From assembly GCF_019393635.1 (NCBI RefSeq), contig NC_057867.1, forward strand, positions 5,156,821 through 5,220,820: DNA of 64,000 nucleotides, in the 5' to 3' direction. Source of the stretch: Dromiciops gliroides (lineage: Eukaryota; Chordata; Mammalia; Microbiotheria; Microbiotheriidae). Under the pieces are notes generated by a model, which was not told the origin of the DNA, ran no database searches, and saw only the letters and a program-made list of their open reading frames with translations. Below, one piece after another: positions 1 through 10,149 of the stretch; position 1 is the first letter of the stretch, and the number at the start of each line of letters is the position of its first letter. The position numbers and the translations under genes were made by a program.

Positions 1-1452
1 GCTTCCTTTCTGGACACCACGCCCACTCAGTACAGCACTTCAGCCATCTGTCTCTCCTTTGGGCAGTCTTTCTCAATAACCAAACATCACTGGTACTTAT
101 CTCCATTCACTTGCATCTCCTGCAGTGGCTCCCTGGCAGCCTGGCATACCTCACCCTCAGCCTCCTGCCTTTTTTTTCGTTTGGGGACTTTCTCTGTTCC
201 CAGGTATCCATCCTTTTGTGCTTTGGCTTCTGCTTTTAGACACACGCGCGCAGATACACACATGAACATACAAGCACACACACATGCACACAGATGCACA
301 CGCACACACACATAGAAACCACAGAGTACAGCCATCAGTCTCTCATGTGCTATGACTCTCGGCTCTCTTGCCACACACCTCTCACACTCTTGGCCTCTCC
401 TTCCATCCAAGGCTCATTTGCTCCCTTCTTCCTTTCCTCCATCTCTTTCTGGCCTGGCTGCTCTTTCTCTGGTTTTTGGCCTTTCTCTTCCTGAACGTCA
501 CCAGGCTCCACCACTTCTGTTTATTGCATCCAGCGGGCTCCCCCCCACCAAGAATTATGTCCTCTCCTATTCCTTTCAGTCTCTAGATGTCAGCTAGCAT
601 TCATTCCTCTTTCTCTCACAATAGTCCCCTTTTGGTCAGGCTCACCAGTCATACTTCCTTTGCTTGCTGCTCCCCAGTTCAGCCAGCTCCCCCTGCATGC
701 CTCTCTCCATTCATCCTCTTCCCCTGCTGGGATGGGACCATCCCTTCAAGTATCAGAGGTCGGGTCTCTCCTTTCACACCTATCTGTGGGGCCTGTGGGA
801 CTGCTACCTCAGCCTCTCCCATCCTGGCAATCTCCATCCATCCATCTCACTCAAGCTTTCTGTTCAGCCACTCATTTTCTACTTTCTGGACACGGCCATT
901 CATGCACCACACAGGGCTGGACTTTCTCTCTGCATACATCTTCCATACTGCATTGGACTGCACGTAAATATCTGCCCCTCACGTGTCCCTTGTAGCTGCC
1001 AGATCTCCTTGTTCTCATGTCCACTCCCATGTCTCTCCCCCTGTCCTTCCTTAGACCCAGTGTAGACCTAAGACTCAGCACCCTCCCCTATGATCACCTG
1101 GCTAACACTCCTTTCTCAGCCACCATTCGTTCACTGTTCACCCTTTGCCCTTTCACACCTAGCTGAAAGGGTAGCAATCTGCAGGCACAAATCTCTCACT
1201 TGGGACCTTTCCATCCCCACTTGTCTCAGTCCCTTAGTCCCTCTTACCACCCATCTCTCCCTTGCCCCCTGTATCCCTTCCTAGTAGTTCTAGGTCTCTC
1301 TTGCCTCCCTTCTTGGCTTTTGAGTTCTAGACTTGCACTCATCTCTGCCTCCTTAGATCTGAAGCCCCCATTCCTCTCACCAGTCTGTGGTTTCTTCTTT
1401 CCTGTATCTGTCACACTCTATCTGGGTCTATCTCTGCCTCCTTCCCTCAATC
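1..1452. repeat. Long tandem repeat, unit 1 (~1.45 kb)
   Basis: The sequence opening the window (GCTTCCTTTCTGGACACCAC) recurs at 1453 and, slightly changed, at 2941, so this is a head-to-tail array entered from the left edge. The unit is C/T-rich, has no plausible gene, and holds an internal CA-rich variable block at about 242-318. Copies look nearly identical by eye apart from scattered substitutions and the CA block. I do not recognise the family. The true phase of the unit is unknown because the array may continue to the left. Confidence 0.93.
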
Positions 1453-2940
1453 GCTTCCTTTCTGGACACCACGCCCACTCAGTACAGCACTTCAGCCATC
1501 TGTCTCTCCTTTGGGCAGTCTTTCTCAATAACCAAACATCACTGGTACTTATCTCCATTCACTTGCATCTCCTGCAGTGGCTCCCTGGCAGCCTGGCATA
1601 CCTCACCCTCAGCCTCCTGCCTTTTTTTCGTTTGGGGACTTTCTCTGTTCCCAGGTATCCATCCTTTTGTGCTTTGGCTTCTGCTTTTAGACACACGCGC
1701 GCAGACACACACATGAACACATACGTACAAACACATACACACGCAGACAGATACACACATGAACATACAAGCACACACGCACACACACAGACACAAACAC
1801 AGAAACCACAGAGCGCAGCCATCAGTCTCTCATGTGCTATGACTCTCGGCTCTCTTGCCACACACCTCTCACACTCGTGGCCTCTCCTTCCATCCAAGGC
1901 TCATTTGCTCCCTTCTTCCTTTCCTCCATCTCTTTCTGGCCTGGCTGCTCTTTCCCTGGTTTTTGGCCTTTCTCTTCCTGAACGTCACTAGGCTCCACCA
2001 CTTCTGTTTATTGCATCCAGCGGGCTCCCCCCCACCAAGAATTATGTCCTCTCCTATTCCTTTCAGTCTCTAGATGTCAGCTAGCATTCATTCCTCTTTC
2101 TCTCACAATAGTCCCCTTTTGGTCAGGCTCACCAGTCATACTTCCTTTGCTTGCTGCTCCCCAGTTCAGCCAGCTCCCCCTGCATGCCTCTCTCCATTCA
2201 TCCTCTTCCCCTGTTGGGATGGGACCATCCCTTCAAGTATCAGAGGTTGGGTCTCTCCTTTCACACCTGTCTGTGGGGCCTGTGGGACTGCTACCTCAGC
2301 CTCTCCCATCCTGGCGATCTCCATCCATCCGTCTCACTCAAGCTTTCTGTTCAGCCACTCATTTTCCACTTTCTGGACACGGCCATTCATCCACCACACA
2401 GGGCTGGACTTTCTCTCTGCATACAACTCCCATACTGCATTGGACTGCATGTAAATATCTGCCCCTCACGTGTCCCTTGTAGCTGCCAGAACTCCCTTGT
2501 TCTCATCTCCACTCCCATGTCTTTCCCCCTGTCCTTCCTTAGACCCAGTGTAGACCTAAGACTCAGCACCCTCCCCTATGATCACCTGGCTAACACTCCT
2601 TTCTCAGCCACCATTCGTTCACTGTTCACCCTTTGCCCTTTCACACCTAGCTGAAAGGGTAGCAATCTGCAGGCACAAATCTCTCACTTGGGACCTTTCC
2701 ATCCCCACTTGTCTCAGTCCCTTAGTCCCTCTTACCACCCATCTCTCCCTTGCCCCCTGTATCCCTTCCTAGTAGTTCTAGGTCTCTCTTGCCTCCCTTC
2801 TTGGCTTTTGAGTTCTAGACTTGCACTCATCTCTGCCTCCTTAGATCTGAAGCCCCCATTCCCCTCACCAGTCTGTGGTTTCTTCTTTCCTGTATCTGTC
2901 ACACTCTATCTGGGTCTATCTCTGCCTCCTTCCCTCAATC
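1453..2940. repeat. Long tandem repeat, unit 2 (1,488 bp)
   Basis: This is the second head-to-tail copy. It is 36 bp longer than unit 1, and the CA-rich block at about 1690-1804 accounts for the difference. Elsewhere it follows unit 1 closely. Open frames of 60-280 codons here recur in the other units in matching positions, but they have no recognisable domain and follow from the C/T-rich composition. Confidence 0.93.
1690..1804. repeat. CA-rich variable block inside unit 2
   Basis: Imperfect CACACA/CACATG/CAGACA runs make up this block. The corresponding blocks are at about 242-318 in unit 1 and 3179-3262 in unit 3, where they are shorter. It accounts for the 36 bp length difference between units. 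Confidence 0.85.
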
Positions 2941-4024
2941 GCTTCCTTTCTGGGCACCATGCCCACTCAGTACAGCACTTCAGCCATCTGTCTCTCCTTT
3001 GGGCAGTCTTTCTCAATAACCAAACATCACTGGTACTTATCTCCATTCACTTGCATCTCTTGCAGTGGCTCCCTGGCAGCCTGGCATACCTCACCCTCAG
3101 CCTCCTGCCTTTTTTTCGTTTGGGGACTTTCTCTGTTCCCAGGTATCCATCCTTTTGTGCTTTGGCTTCTGCTTTTAGACACACGCGCGCAGATACACAC
3201 ATGAACATACAAGCACACACACATGCACACAGATGCACACGCACACACACACAGAAACCACAGAGTACAGCCATCAGTCTCTCATGTGCTATGACTCTCG
3301 GCTCTCTTGCCACACACCTCTCACACTCTTGGCCTCTCCTTCCATCCAAGGCTCATTTCCTCCCTTCTTCCTTTCCTCCATCTCTTTCTGGCCTGGCTGC
3401 TCTTTCTCTGGTTTTTGGCCTTTCTCTTCCTGAATGTCACCAGGCTCTACCACTTCTGTTTATTGCATCCAGCGGGCTCCCCCCCACCAAGAATTATGTC
3501 CTCTCCTACTCCTTTCAGTTTCTAGATGTCAGCTAGCATTCATTCCTCTTTCTCTTACAATAGTCCCCTTTTGGTCAGGCTCACCAGTCATACTTCCTTT
3601 GCTTGCTGCTCCCCAGTTCAGCCAGCTCCCCCTGCATGCCTCTCTCCATTCATCCTCTTCCCCTATTGGGATGGGACCATCCCTTCAAGTGTCAGAGGTC
3701 GGGTCTCTCCTTTCACACCTGTCTGTGGGGCCTGTGGGACTGCTACCTCAGCCTCTCCCATCCTGGCGATCTCCATCCATCCATCTCACTCAAGCTTTCT
3801 GTTCAGCCACTCATTTTCCACTTTCTGGACACGGCCATTCATCCACCACACAGGGCTGGACTTTCTCTCTGCATACAACTCCCATACTGCATTGGACTGC
3901 ATGTAAATATCTGCCCCTCACGTGTCCCTTGTAGCTGCCAGAACTCCCTTGTTCTCATCTCCACTCCCATGTCTTTCCCCCTGTCCTTCCTTAGACCCAG
4001 TGTAGACCTAAGACTCAGCACTCT
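2941..4024. repeat. Long tandem repeat, unit 3 (partial)
   Basis: This copy matches units 1 and 2 up to the words GACTCAGCAC near 4020 and then loses close similarity. Its CA-rich block resembles unit 1 rather than unit 2, while the stretch around 3870-4000 resembles unit 2 rather than unit 1. That mosaic pattern fits exchange between copies. Confidence 0.9.
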
Positions 4025-4301
4025 CACTTATGAGCTCCTTGCTGTCTCTCTTTTCTCAACCACCCTTCCTTACATGCTAATAGTTCTGCTTGCCCACCCA
4101 AATGACTCCAGGCACGTCTTCAAGCTTGAATCTCTCATTTCCTCTAGATTTTTTCTCCCTATTTCTCCTCCCTTCATCTCTATTGCTGTGTTTTTCTCAT
4201 CTGTCTTTATTCCTTAACCCATCTTTTGCTTTCTGCTTCTCTCTTACATTCATTTTCTGCCTTTTTGATCTAAGCCCCCATCAGTATATGTCTCCTCAGC
4301 T
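4025..4301. repeat. Old, diverged copy of the 1.45 kb unit (left piece)
   Basis: Beyond the near-identical array, weak similarity to the unit continues. For example GATCTAAGCCCCCAT near 4266 corresponds to GATCTGAAGCCCCCAT near 1354. This looks like an ancestral or edge copy that escaped homogenisation. It stops where the nucleolin pseudogene begins. Confidence 0.6.
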
Positions 4302-7300
4302 CAATTTTTTTTCTGTTTTGTTAATGTATTCCAACGAAAAATTGATGTGGCTATTGGAAAAACATAGTTGACTTTTTTCCTTCTCAGCTAAAAAAATGGA
4401 TAGAAATGAAACAAAAACCCATTCCAGGTTTTTGTGTGAAAAATCTTTTTGCATATGTTGTGTAACAGTATAGACTTAAGAGAATTCATGGGCCAAAATT
4501 GAAGTCCCATTTCTCTCAGCCCTTTCTTCAAAATATTTTTATGGAACTTCTTTCCTTTTAAAAGCAAAATGCTTTTTCCCTTGAATTATTATCCCGGTTT
4601 TTCCAAGATGACTTTTGTACTGCATGCTTGTCTTGGCATCTCCTCAAAATGCTCTGCCAGTGATTAGAAGACAACATAGAGTCTGTAGAGTCCTTTCCAA
4701 TGGTAAGGGAAGAGTGAATGGGGAGAAGTTCTTCAGATTTTGTCTTCTTTCCTCGTGGCTTCTTTCATTCTTTTCCTTGGCTTCCTGGGAAGCCACTCCA
4801 GCCTCCAAAGTTTTTCGGCTTCTGCCTTCAGTGCCCCCTCGTTCTCTTCTACCACATCTTCAACCATCCAAGTCTCCATAACCCCACCACCATGAGGCCC
4901 CTTATAGGCCCCTTAGGCCTCCAAAGCCACTGTGTTTGGCGTAGTTACTTTCTTTCCATTCATCTTCCTGTTTTCCATGAACTCTTTCACAAAAATAGCT
5001 TCTTCTTTTGGGTCGAAGTTCACAAAACCGAACCCTTCCGTTGACCTTGTCTTGGTCTTTTTGATTATCCTGGAACCTGCCGAGCTGATAAATGAATCTT
5101 TCATTGCTTCTTCTGTCATGTCTTCTGACGGACCTTTGAACAACAAGATTTTGTAGGATTGTCTCCTTGGTGCTGTATGAAGTGCCTTCTGTGTCTTTGG
5201 CTCCAGCCGGATGGCTCTGCCTTTAGTTTTTATATTTTTCCAAGAATTCAAACCTTCTTTCCCATCTTCCACAAAGGCAAATTCAATGAATATGTCATTC
5301 AGCCTTGGTTTTTCTAGGGCAAGCAGATAGATGTTGCCTTCTCAGATATTTCCCGTGGACTTTCTTCATTTGAGCTCTCAGACAGGCTATTCATCCACCA
5401 GTGTCTTCGAGTCTCCTAGTTTGCTCTTATTCCTGTTCCAGGAAATATTCTCCCCATCTCTTCATTTCTCTTGTCCTTGACTTTTATTCCCTTTGTAGTC
5501 CAGAATGAGCACTCGACTGTCAATCTGGTTTTTGTTTCTCTTCCAAGGCTTTGAACACATCTGTTTCTGTCTTAAATAGGCAATTTTCTTGGGTGTGCCA
5601 TCCTTAGTGCAGACCAGTCTGACCTCAATAGTGTCTTTAAACACTTCCTGGAGTTCCTTTATATGGCAGATTCTTGACAGAGCATCCTTGCACCTGTCTT
5701 TCTTCTAGGCTTTTGCTTTTTCCGGCTTCATTTCAGAGCCATGAACGTTGGAGCTACTGAATTCCAGAGCCTTTTCCGTGTCTTCAGTGGATTAGAATTC
5801 CATGTAGCCAGATTTATTGGTGTCCCCAATGTGGACATTTACAGTGACAAGGTCCTTTTTTGCAAAGATATCAGTGATGCCAATTTTAGCTCAGAAGTGG
5901 TTTTGTTGAAGTTCAGGCTACTAGCAAAGAGATTGAAATTTGTAGATACTTCAGCTTCCAATTTCTGTCTCTTGGCTTTGGAAGTTTTCTGTTTGCCCAT
6001 TTCCTTTTTCTTCTTTCTTTGTGCTTCTTTGACAGGCACTTCCTCTTCCTCTTAATTTTCTTGCTCTTCATCTTCATATTCCTCTTCTTTTCAGCTTCTT
6101 GCTCTTCATCTTCATACTCCTCCTGTTTTCAGCTTCTTGCTCTTCATCTTCATATTCCTCTTCTCTCTTCCTCCTAATCTTCTTGCTCTTCATCTTCATA
6201 CTCCTCCTCTTTTCAGCTTCTTGCTCTTCATCTTCATATTCCTCTTCTCTCTTCCTCCTCCTCTTCATATTCCTCCTCTTCCTCTTCTTCCTTCTCCTCT
6301 TCATATTCCTCCTTTCCTCTTCCTCCTCCTTTTCATATTCCTCCTCTTCCTCTTCTTCCTAATCTTCTTGCTCCTCTTCCTCCTTCTCATCTTCATATTC
6401 CTCTTCTTCCTCCTAATCTTTTTGCTCCTCATCTTCATATTCCTCCTCTTCATCTTCTTCATCTTCATATTCCTCCTCTTCCTCTTTCTCCTAATCTTCT
6501 TGCTCTTCCTATTCCTCCTCTTCCTATTCCTCTTCTCCTTCCTCTTCATATTCCTCTTCTTCTTGCTCCTCCTCTTCATATTCCTCCTCTTCTTCCTTCT
6601 CTTCCTCCTAATCTTCTTCCTCTTATTCTTCCTATTCCTCTTCTCCTTCCTCTTCATATTCCTCTTCTTCTTGCTCCTCCTCTTCTTCTTCCTTCTCTTC
6701 CTCCTAATCTTCTTCCTCTTATTCTTCCTATTCCTCTTCTCCTTCCTCTTCATATTCCTCCTCTTCTTCCTCTTCCTCTTCCTCTTCCTCTTCTTCTTCC
6801 TCCTCCTCTTCCTATTCCTCCTCCTCCCCTTCTTCTTCCATTTCTTTGGCTTTCCCAGCTTTCCCAGAAGCAGCCTTCCTTTTGGTAACTGTGACACCCA
6901 TAGCTTCTTCTTCTGAGTCATTGTGGCTTTGAGTGGCTCAGGTTCTTCACCCTCTTCCTCTTCACTGTCCTCTTCTTTGGCATTCTTCCCAAGTTTTGCC
7001 CGTTTCATTGGAGGTGGTTGGTGGGTCGAAGGGGCTCCTGCTTTTGCTGGGATGACTGCTGCTTTAGATTTAGTGGCTCCTTTCTTGCCTGGTGTGATGC
7101 CAGCTTTGTCTGGGGTAGCCACTTTCTTGGCAGGGGCTTCTTACCAGGAATCATGTCTGCTTTCTTGGCAGGTGTGGTAGCAACAACACCTCTTTTTGGC
7201 TGGCGGTACCTTCTTTGCTGGTATAGCCACAGCTTTCCCCCCTTATTCTGAGGGAACACAACCTCTTCTCCACTGTTTTCTTCTTCAGTCTTCTCACTCT
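4302..7300 (-). pseudogene. NCL: Processed nucleolin pseudogene, 5'-truncated
   Basis: Read on the minus strand, this is an intronless, broken copy of nucleolin mRNA. The 5' end (7300 down to ~7000) encodes a GEEVVFPQ-like stretch and PAKK/PGKK basic repeats, so the first ~30 codons are missing. An enlarged acidic GAG/GAA tract follows (~6990-6050). Next come PVKEAQRKKKKEMGKQK and the first RRM with LNFNK (~6039-5839), a second RRM piece (~5644-5462), a fourth RRM with FGFVNF (~5200-4930), remnants of the RGG tail and a 3'UTR that still resembles NCL. An A-rich run near 4303-4312 is the likely poly(A) remnant. Several frame changes and stops separate the pieces, so it cannot make nucleolin. 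Loss of introns, the truncated 5' end and the A tail indicate LINE-mediated retroposition. The long Arg/Lys-rich frame over the acidic tract is a shifted reading of GAG/GAA codons. Confidence 0.93.
6050..6850 (-). repeat. Expanded GAG/GAA tract of the NCL pseudogene
   Basis: On the minus strand these ~800 bp are almost pure purine, derived from the Asp/Glu-rich stretches of nucleolin. The part at 6060-6300 is a minisatellite of ~50-65 bp units containing CTTCTTGCTCTTCATCTTCA (plus strand). The part at 6360-6790 has repeated CCTAATCTTCTT blocks. The region from PVKEA to the upstream EEDSEEEE is about 950 bp. As I recall it is roughly 400 bp in human NCL, so the tract probably grew by slippage after retroposition. 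Confidence 0.8.
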
Positions 7301-8373
7301 CTAGGTCTTAACATATATTCATTCCTCCCTCTCTGCAAATGCATAACCAAGTAGTTCTCTCTTGCTCTGTTTCACCAATTATTCTTTTCTTCTTTGTTGC
7401 TCCTCAGTTCTGCACTTTTGCATTGCATTCCTATAACCATTTGTCCATTTCTCCTTATCTGCATTTGACTATCACTTCACAATCAGAGTTTGGTTCTCTT
7501 CTTTTTCTCTTTTTTTCTTGCCTGTGTATCACCCCTTTTCACCCTTTCCCTTTATGCCTTTCTCATTATTTTCTTACTGTTTCTCTTCATCTTCTCATAG
7601 CTTTCATAATGCATACAACTCCCACTTGATATAATAGGTAACCCATCTGTGTCCTACTCATGGTGGTCTTTCTGTTTAGCTAAATATGACTTAGACATAT
7701 GTCTACTCGTCTGTCTCTTAAGGGTTCATTGCAAACATTGCATATCAAAATTTTAACATCTCTACTTTCATACTTTCCTGGATGTCTCTATTTTTTCAGC
7801 TGACCATCAGATACTGCTCTGGCTTCTTCTTTTACCCAGCTATCTGTGCAGCTATCTGAAGCCAGGAATCTCTCACTCAGTACAGCTTTCTTCCCATACA
7901 TTTCCCTCTCCCTTGGTATCTCTTACCAGCTCACCCCTCACACTCATTCATTCATCACTCAGAATTCAGCTCTCTTTATGTGCACAAGTCCCACTCTATA
8001 TTTGATTTCACCCACCATTCTCTCTATCAGCAGGCCAGACACTCACTACTCCTCTTCTATCTCTGTTCAGTCATCTCTTCCTGTCTGGTTCAAACATTTC
8101 AGATCTGTGTCTCGGCATCTCACCTTTCTTCCTTTTCTGGGTTTCTCTGTTTTCTGAGGTGTTCATACTTCACTTCAGACCTACCTCAGTGTATTAGAAT
8201 TTCTGTTCAGGCATCTATCTCTCACTCCAAACCCATCCCAATCCTTGTTTTATTTTCCCACTTTCTCTGTTCACTCCCTATCGATATGTTGTTTACTCTA
8301 TTTGTTCCTTTCCTCTTTGTTTGGGACATTCATTATTGTCTGCCTTTCTAAATCTGTGCCATCATCAGTCTCC
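7301..8373. repeat. Old, diverged copy or copies of the 1.45 kb unit (right piece)
   Basis: Word-by-word similarity to the array unit returns after the pseudogene. CTCTAGGTCTTAAC...TTCATTCCTC corresponds to CTCTAGATGTCAGC...TTCATTCCTC near 572, and GCATACAACTCCCA near 7610 corresponds to the same word near 2420. Similarity is patchy and far below that among units 1-3. No gene is visible. Confidence 0.55.
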
Positions 8374-8513
8374 TTAACTAGGTGACCCTGAGCAAGTCAT
8401 ATACCCTCATTTTAAAATGAGGGTAGAAGTAGCACCTACCTCACCTTTAGGATCTAATGAGAAAATATTTGCAAAGTGCCTGGCACATGGTAGGTCCTTA
8501 ATAAATGCTTATT
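8374..8513 (+). repeat. MIR/CORE-SINE fragment
   Basis: The order GTGACCCTGAGCAAGTCA, then AAAATGAGGGTAGAAGTAGC, then GCCTGGCACATGGTAGGTCC and TTAATAAATG is the core and 3' end of a MIR-type SINE. The tRNA-like head is missing. It is an old insertion. Confidence 0.85.
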
Positions 8514-8570
8514 TCCTTTCCCTTCTCTTCCCTTCCCTTCCCTTTCCTTTCATTCCTTTTGTCCTTGTTC
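8514..8570. repeat. CCTTT-rich low-complexity tract
   Basis: Imperfect CCTTTCC/CCCTTCC runs follow directly after the SINE 3' end and probably grew from its tail. Confidence 0.8.
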
Positions 8571-8639
8571 CATTCTGTGCACATTTATAGAGCTGACACT
8601 CTGACGTTGTAGAAAGAGGTAACGTTTGTTCTTCCAGAT

Positions 8640-8797
8640 GCTGTCCATGTTTCTGTCAGGAAGTTCTGTATATGATTGACAAACATATCGAACAATATTC
8701 TAAATCACTAATTATTAGAGAAATACAAATTAAAACATCTCTGAGTTTTCATTGACAAACAAGACCAAAATGGTAAATATCTACCAGATTGCATGTG
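8640..8797 (+). repeat. Inverted repeat, left arm
   Basis: The stretch from CATGTTTCTGTCAGGAAGTT to GTAAATATCTACCAGATTGC is repeated in reverse complement at about 9427-9570, with only scattered mismatches and small indels over ~150 bp. The spacer is ~630 bp. Part of the arm is L1-derived. Confidence 0.9.
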
Positions 8798-9400
8798 AAA
8801 AGACAGGCCATTAGTTGAGCTGTGAAGTACTTCCATGATTGTGGGAAATAATTTGCAAGTGTAAGAAAAGTCATTTAACCTTACATACCATTTCCAGAGA
8901 ATATGCCACCCATTGGTCATGTAAATATACACCTATACATCTCCCTCCCAGTCATACACTCTCACATGCATGCATGTTCACACACCCTACAGATAGGAAA
9001 GAGAGATAAAGAGAAAGTACCCGTCCTTGTGGTAGCAAAGCAGGGGAAGGAAAGTCACGCAGTCTTGGGAATAGCCAGGTAGATTGTGGTGTGCGGATGT
9101 CATGGATTCTCGTTATCCTGTTAAAAAAAAACAAACATGAAGAATTCCAAGAAAATTAGGAAGCTTTGTATGAGCTGGTGCAGAACAAAGTAAGCAGAAA
9201 ATAGGCAAGCACTTTACACAATGGCAAATAACACTAAAAAACTTCCAGGTTCTACTCAGTGCAGTAAGTTACTGATGACATGTTATATGTGGCTCTTTCC
9301 TCTCTCCAGAGAAGTACTGAACTATAGGCACAAAATGAGGCCCACATTGTTAGCCAAGGGCAGTGTATCGATTTGTTTTTCTTAATTGTAGTGGAATGTC
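8670..9400 (+). mobile_element. L1 LINE 3' fragment, sense
   Basis: AATCACTAATTATTAGAGAA followed by AATACAAATTAAAAC is the conserved end of L1 ORF2. The later stretch at about 9135-9390 (GAGCTGGTGCAGAACAAAGT) follows the marsupial L1 3' region. The fragment is strongly diverged with no open ORF2. It carries the left arm of the inverted repeat described separately. Confidence 0.7.
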
Positions 9401-9426
9401 ATGGTAACATAGGGTGGAAGGGCAAT

Positions 9427-9570
9427 CTGGTAGATATTTACCATTTTGGTCTTGTTTGTCAATGAAAACTCAGAGATGTTTTGATTTGTATTTATCTAAT
9501 AATTAGTGATTTGGAATATAATTCGATATGTTTTCAATCAGACACAGAACTTCCTGACAGAAACATGAAC
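9427..9570 (-). repeat. Inverted repeat, right arm
   Basis: This begins GCAATCTGGTAGATATTTAC and ends CTTCCTGACAGAAACATGAA, the reverse complement of 8640-8797. High arm identity compared with the poor conservation of the surrounding L1 suggests a local inverted duplication rather than two independent insertions. Confidence 0.9.
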
Positions 9571-9580
9571 AGCGTGCCCT

Positions 9581-9671
9581 GCAGAGGATAGAGTACTGGC
9601 CCTGGAGTCAGGAGGACCTGAGTTCAAATCCAGCCTCAGACACTTGACACTTATTAGCTGTGTGACCCTGG
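9581..9671 (+). mobile_element. WSINE1/MAR1-type SINE, sense, truncated
   Basis: The element contains the tRNA-like head and body (GAGTTCAAATCCAGCCTCAG, TTAGCTGTGTGACCCTGG). It stops abruptly after GACCCTGG, where an inverted SINE head joins it. Confidence 0.9.
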
Positions 9672-9702
9672 TGCTTTATCCACGGCACCACCTAGCTGCC
9701 CC
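9672..9702 (-). mobile_element. WSINE1/MAR1-type SINE head, antisense
   Basis: TGCTTTATCCACGGCACCAC followed by CTAGCTGCCCC is the reverse complement of the SINE head. It abuts the sense SINE directly, so the head sequences are oriented towards each other. Confidence 0.85.
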
Positions 9703-9777
9703 CACATAGATCTTTTTTGTTCTCTCATCTGTGGCCCTGTCTCTCTTTGTCCCCGTCAGTGCATTTGCTTCTGCCTG

Positions 9778-10130
9778 TCAGTCAACAAGCATTAAGTGCT
9801 TACAATGTGCCAGGCAGTGTGCTAAACCCCGAGGATTACAAAGAAAGGCAAAAACCAGTCCCTGTCCTTAAGGAACTTGGCAGGAGACAATACGTAAACA
9901 AATATATCCAAACAAGATCTGTACAGGACAAATCAGAGACAATCTTAGAGGGAAAGTGCCAGCAGCTGGGGAGACTAGAAAAGCCCTGCAGGAGGAGGGA
10001 TTTTCACTGTATCTGAGGGAAACTGGAGAAAGAAGACAGCACTCCAGGGATGCTGTGTAGACAGTGCGAGTGCAGGGAGACAGGAGGAGGTGGAGTATGG
10101 TGTGGAAGGAAACACCAGTCAGCTAAGCTT
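9778..10130 (+). repeat. Old interspersed repeat with TGTGCCAGGCAGTGTGCTAA motif (copy 1)
   Basis: The order TCAACAAGCATTAAGTGCTT, TGTGCCAGGCAGTGTGCTAA, AACAAGATCTGTACAGGACA and AGCACTCCAGGGATG matches two other copies in this window (21,838 and 62,885). It resembles a widespread mammalian repeat, but I cannot name the family confidently. No coding capacity is evident. Confidence 0.75.
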
Positions 10131-10149
10131 GCTGTCTCTTCTGTGCCTA

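Noticed and set aside
6301-7122. Arg/Lys-rich minus-strand protein of 273 codons
   Set aside because: It is the nucleolin pseudogene read through its acidic tract in a shifted frame (GAG GAA becomes AGG AAG), so the basic run is not a real domain.
4302-7300. A functional nucleolin gene or retrogene
   Set aside because: There are no introns, the 5' end is missing, and the RRM pieces lie in different frames with stops between them.
8640-9570. A DNA transposon with long terminal inverted repeats
   Set aside because: The left arm and the spacer read as L1 ORF2 end and 3' region. I see no transposase remnant and no clear target-site duplication, so an inverted duplication within an L1 is the simpler reading.
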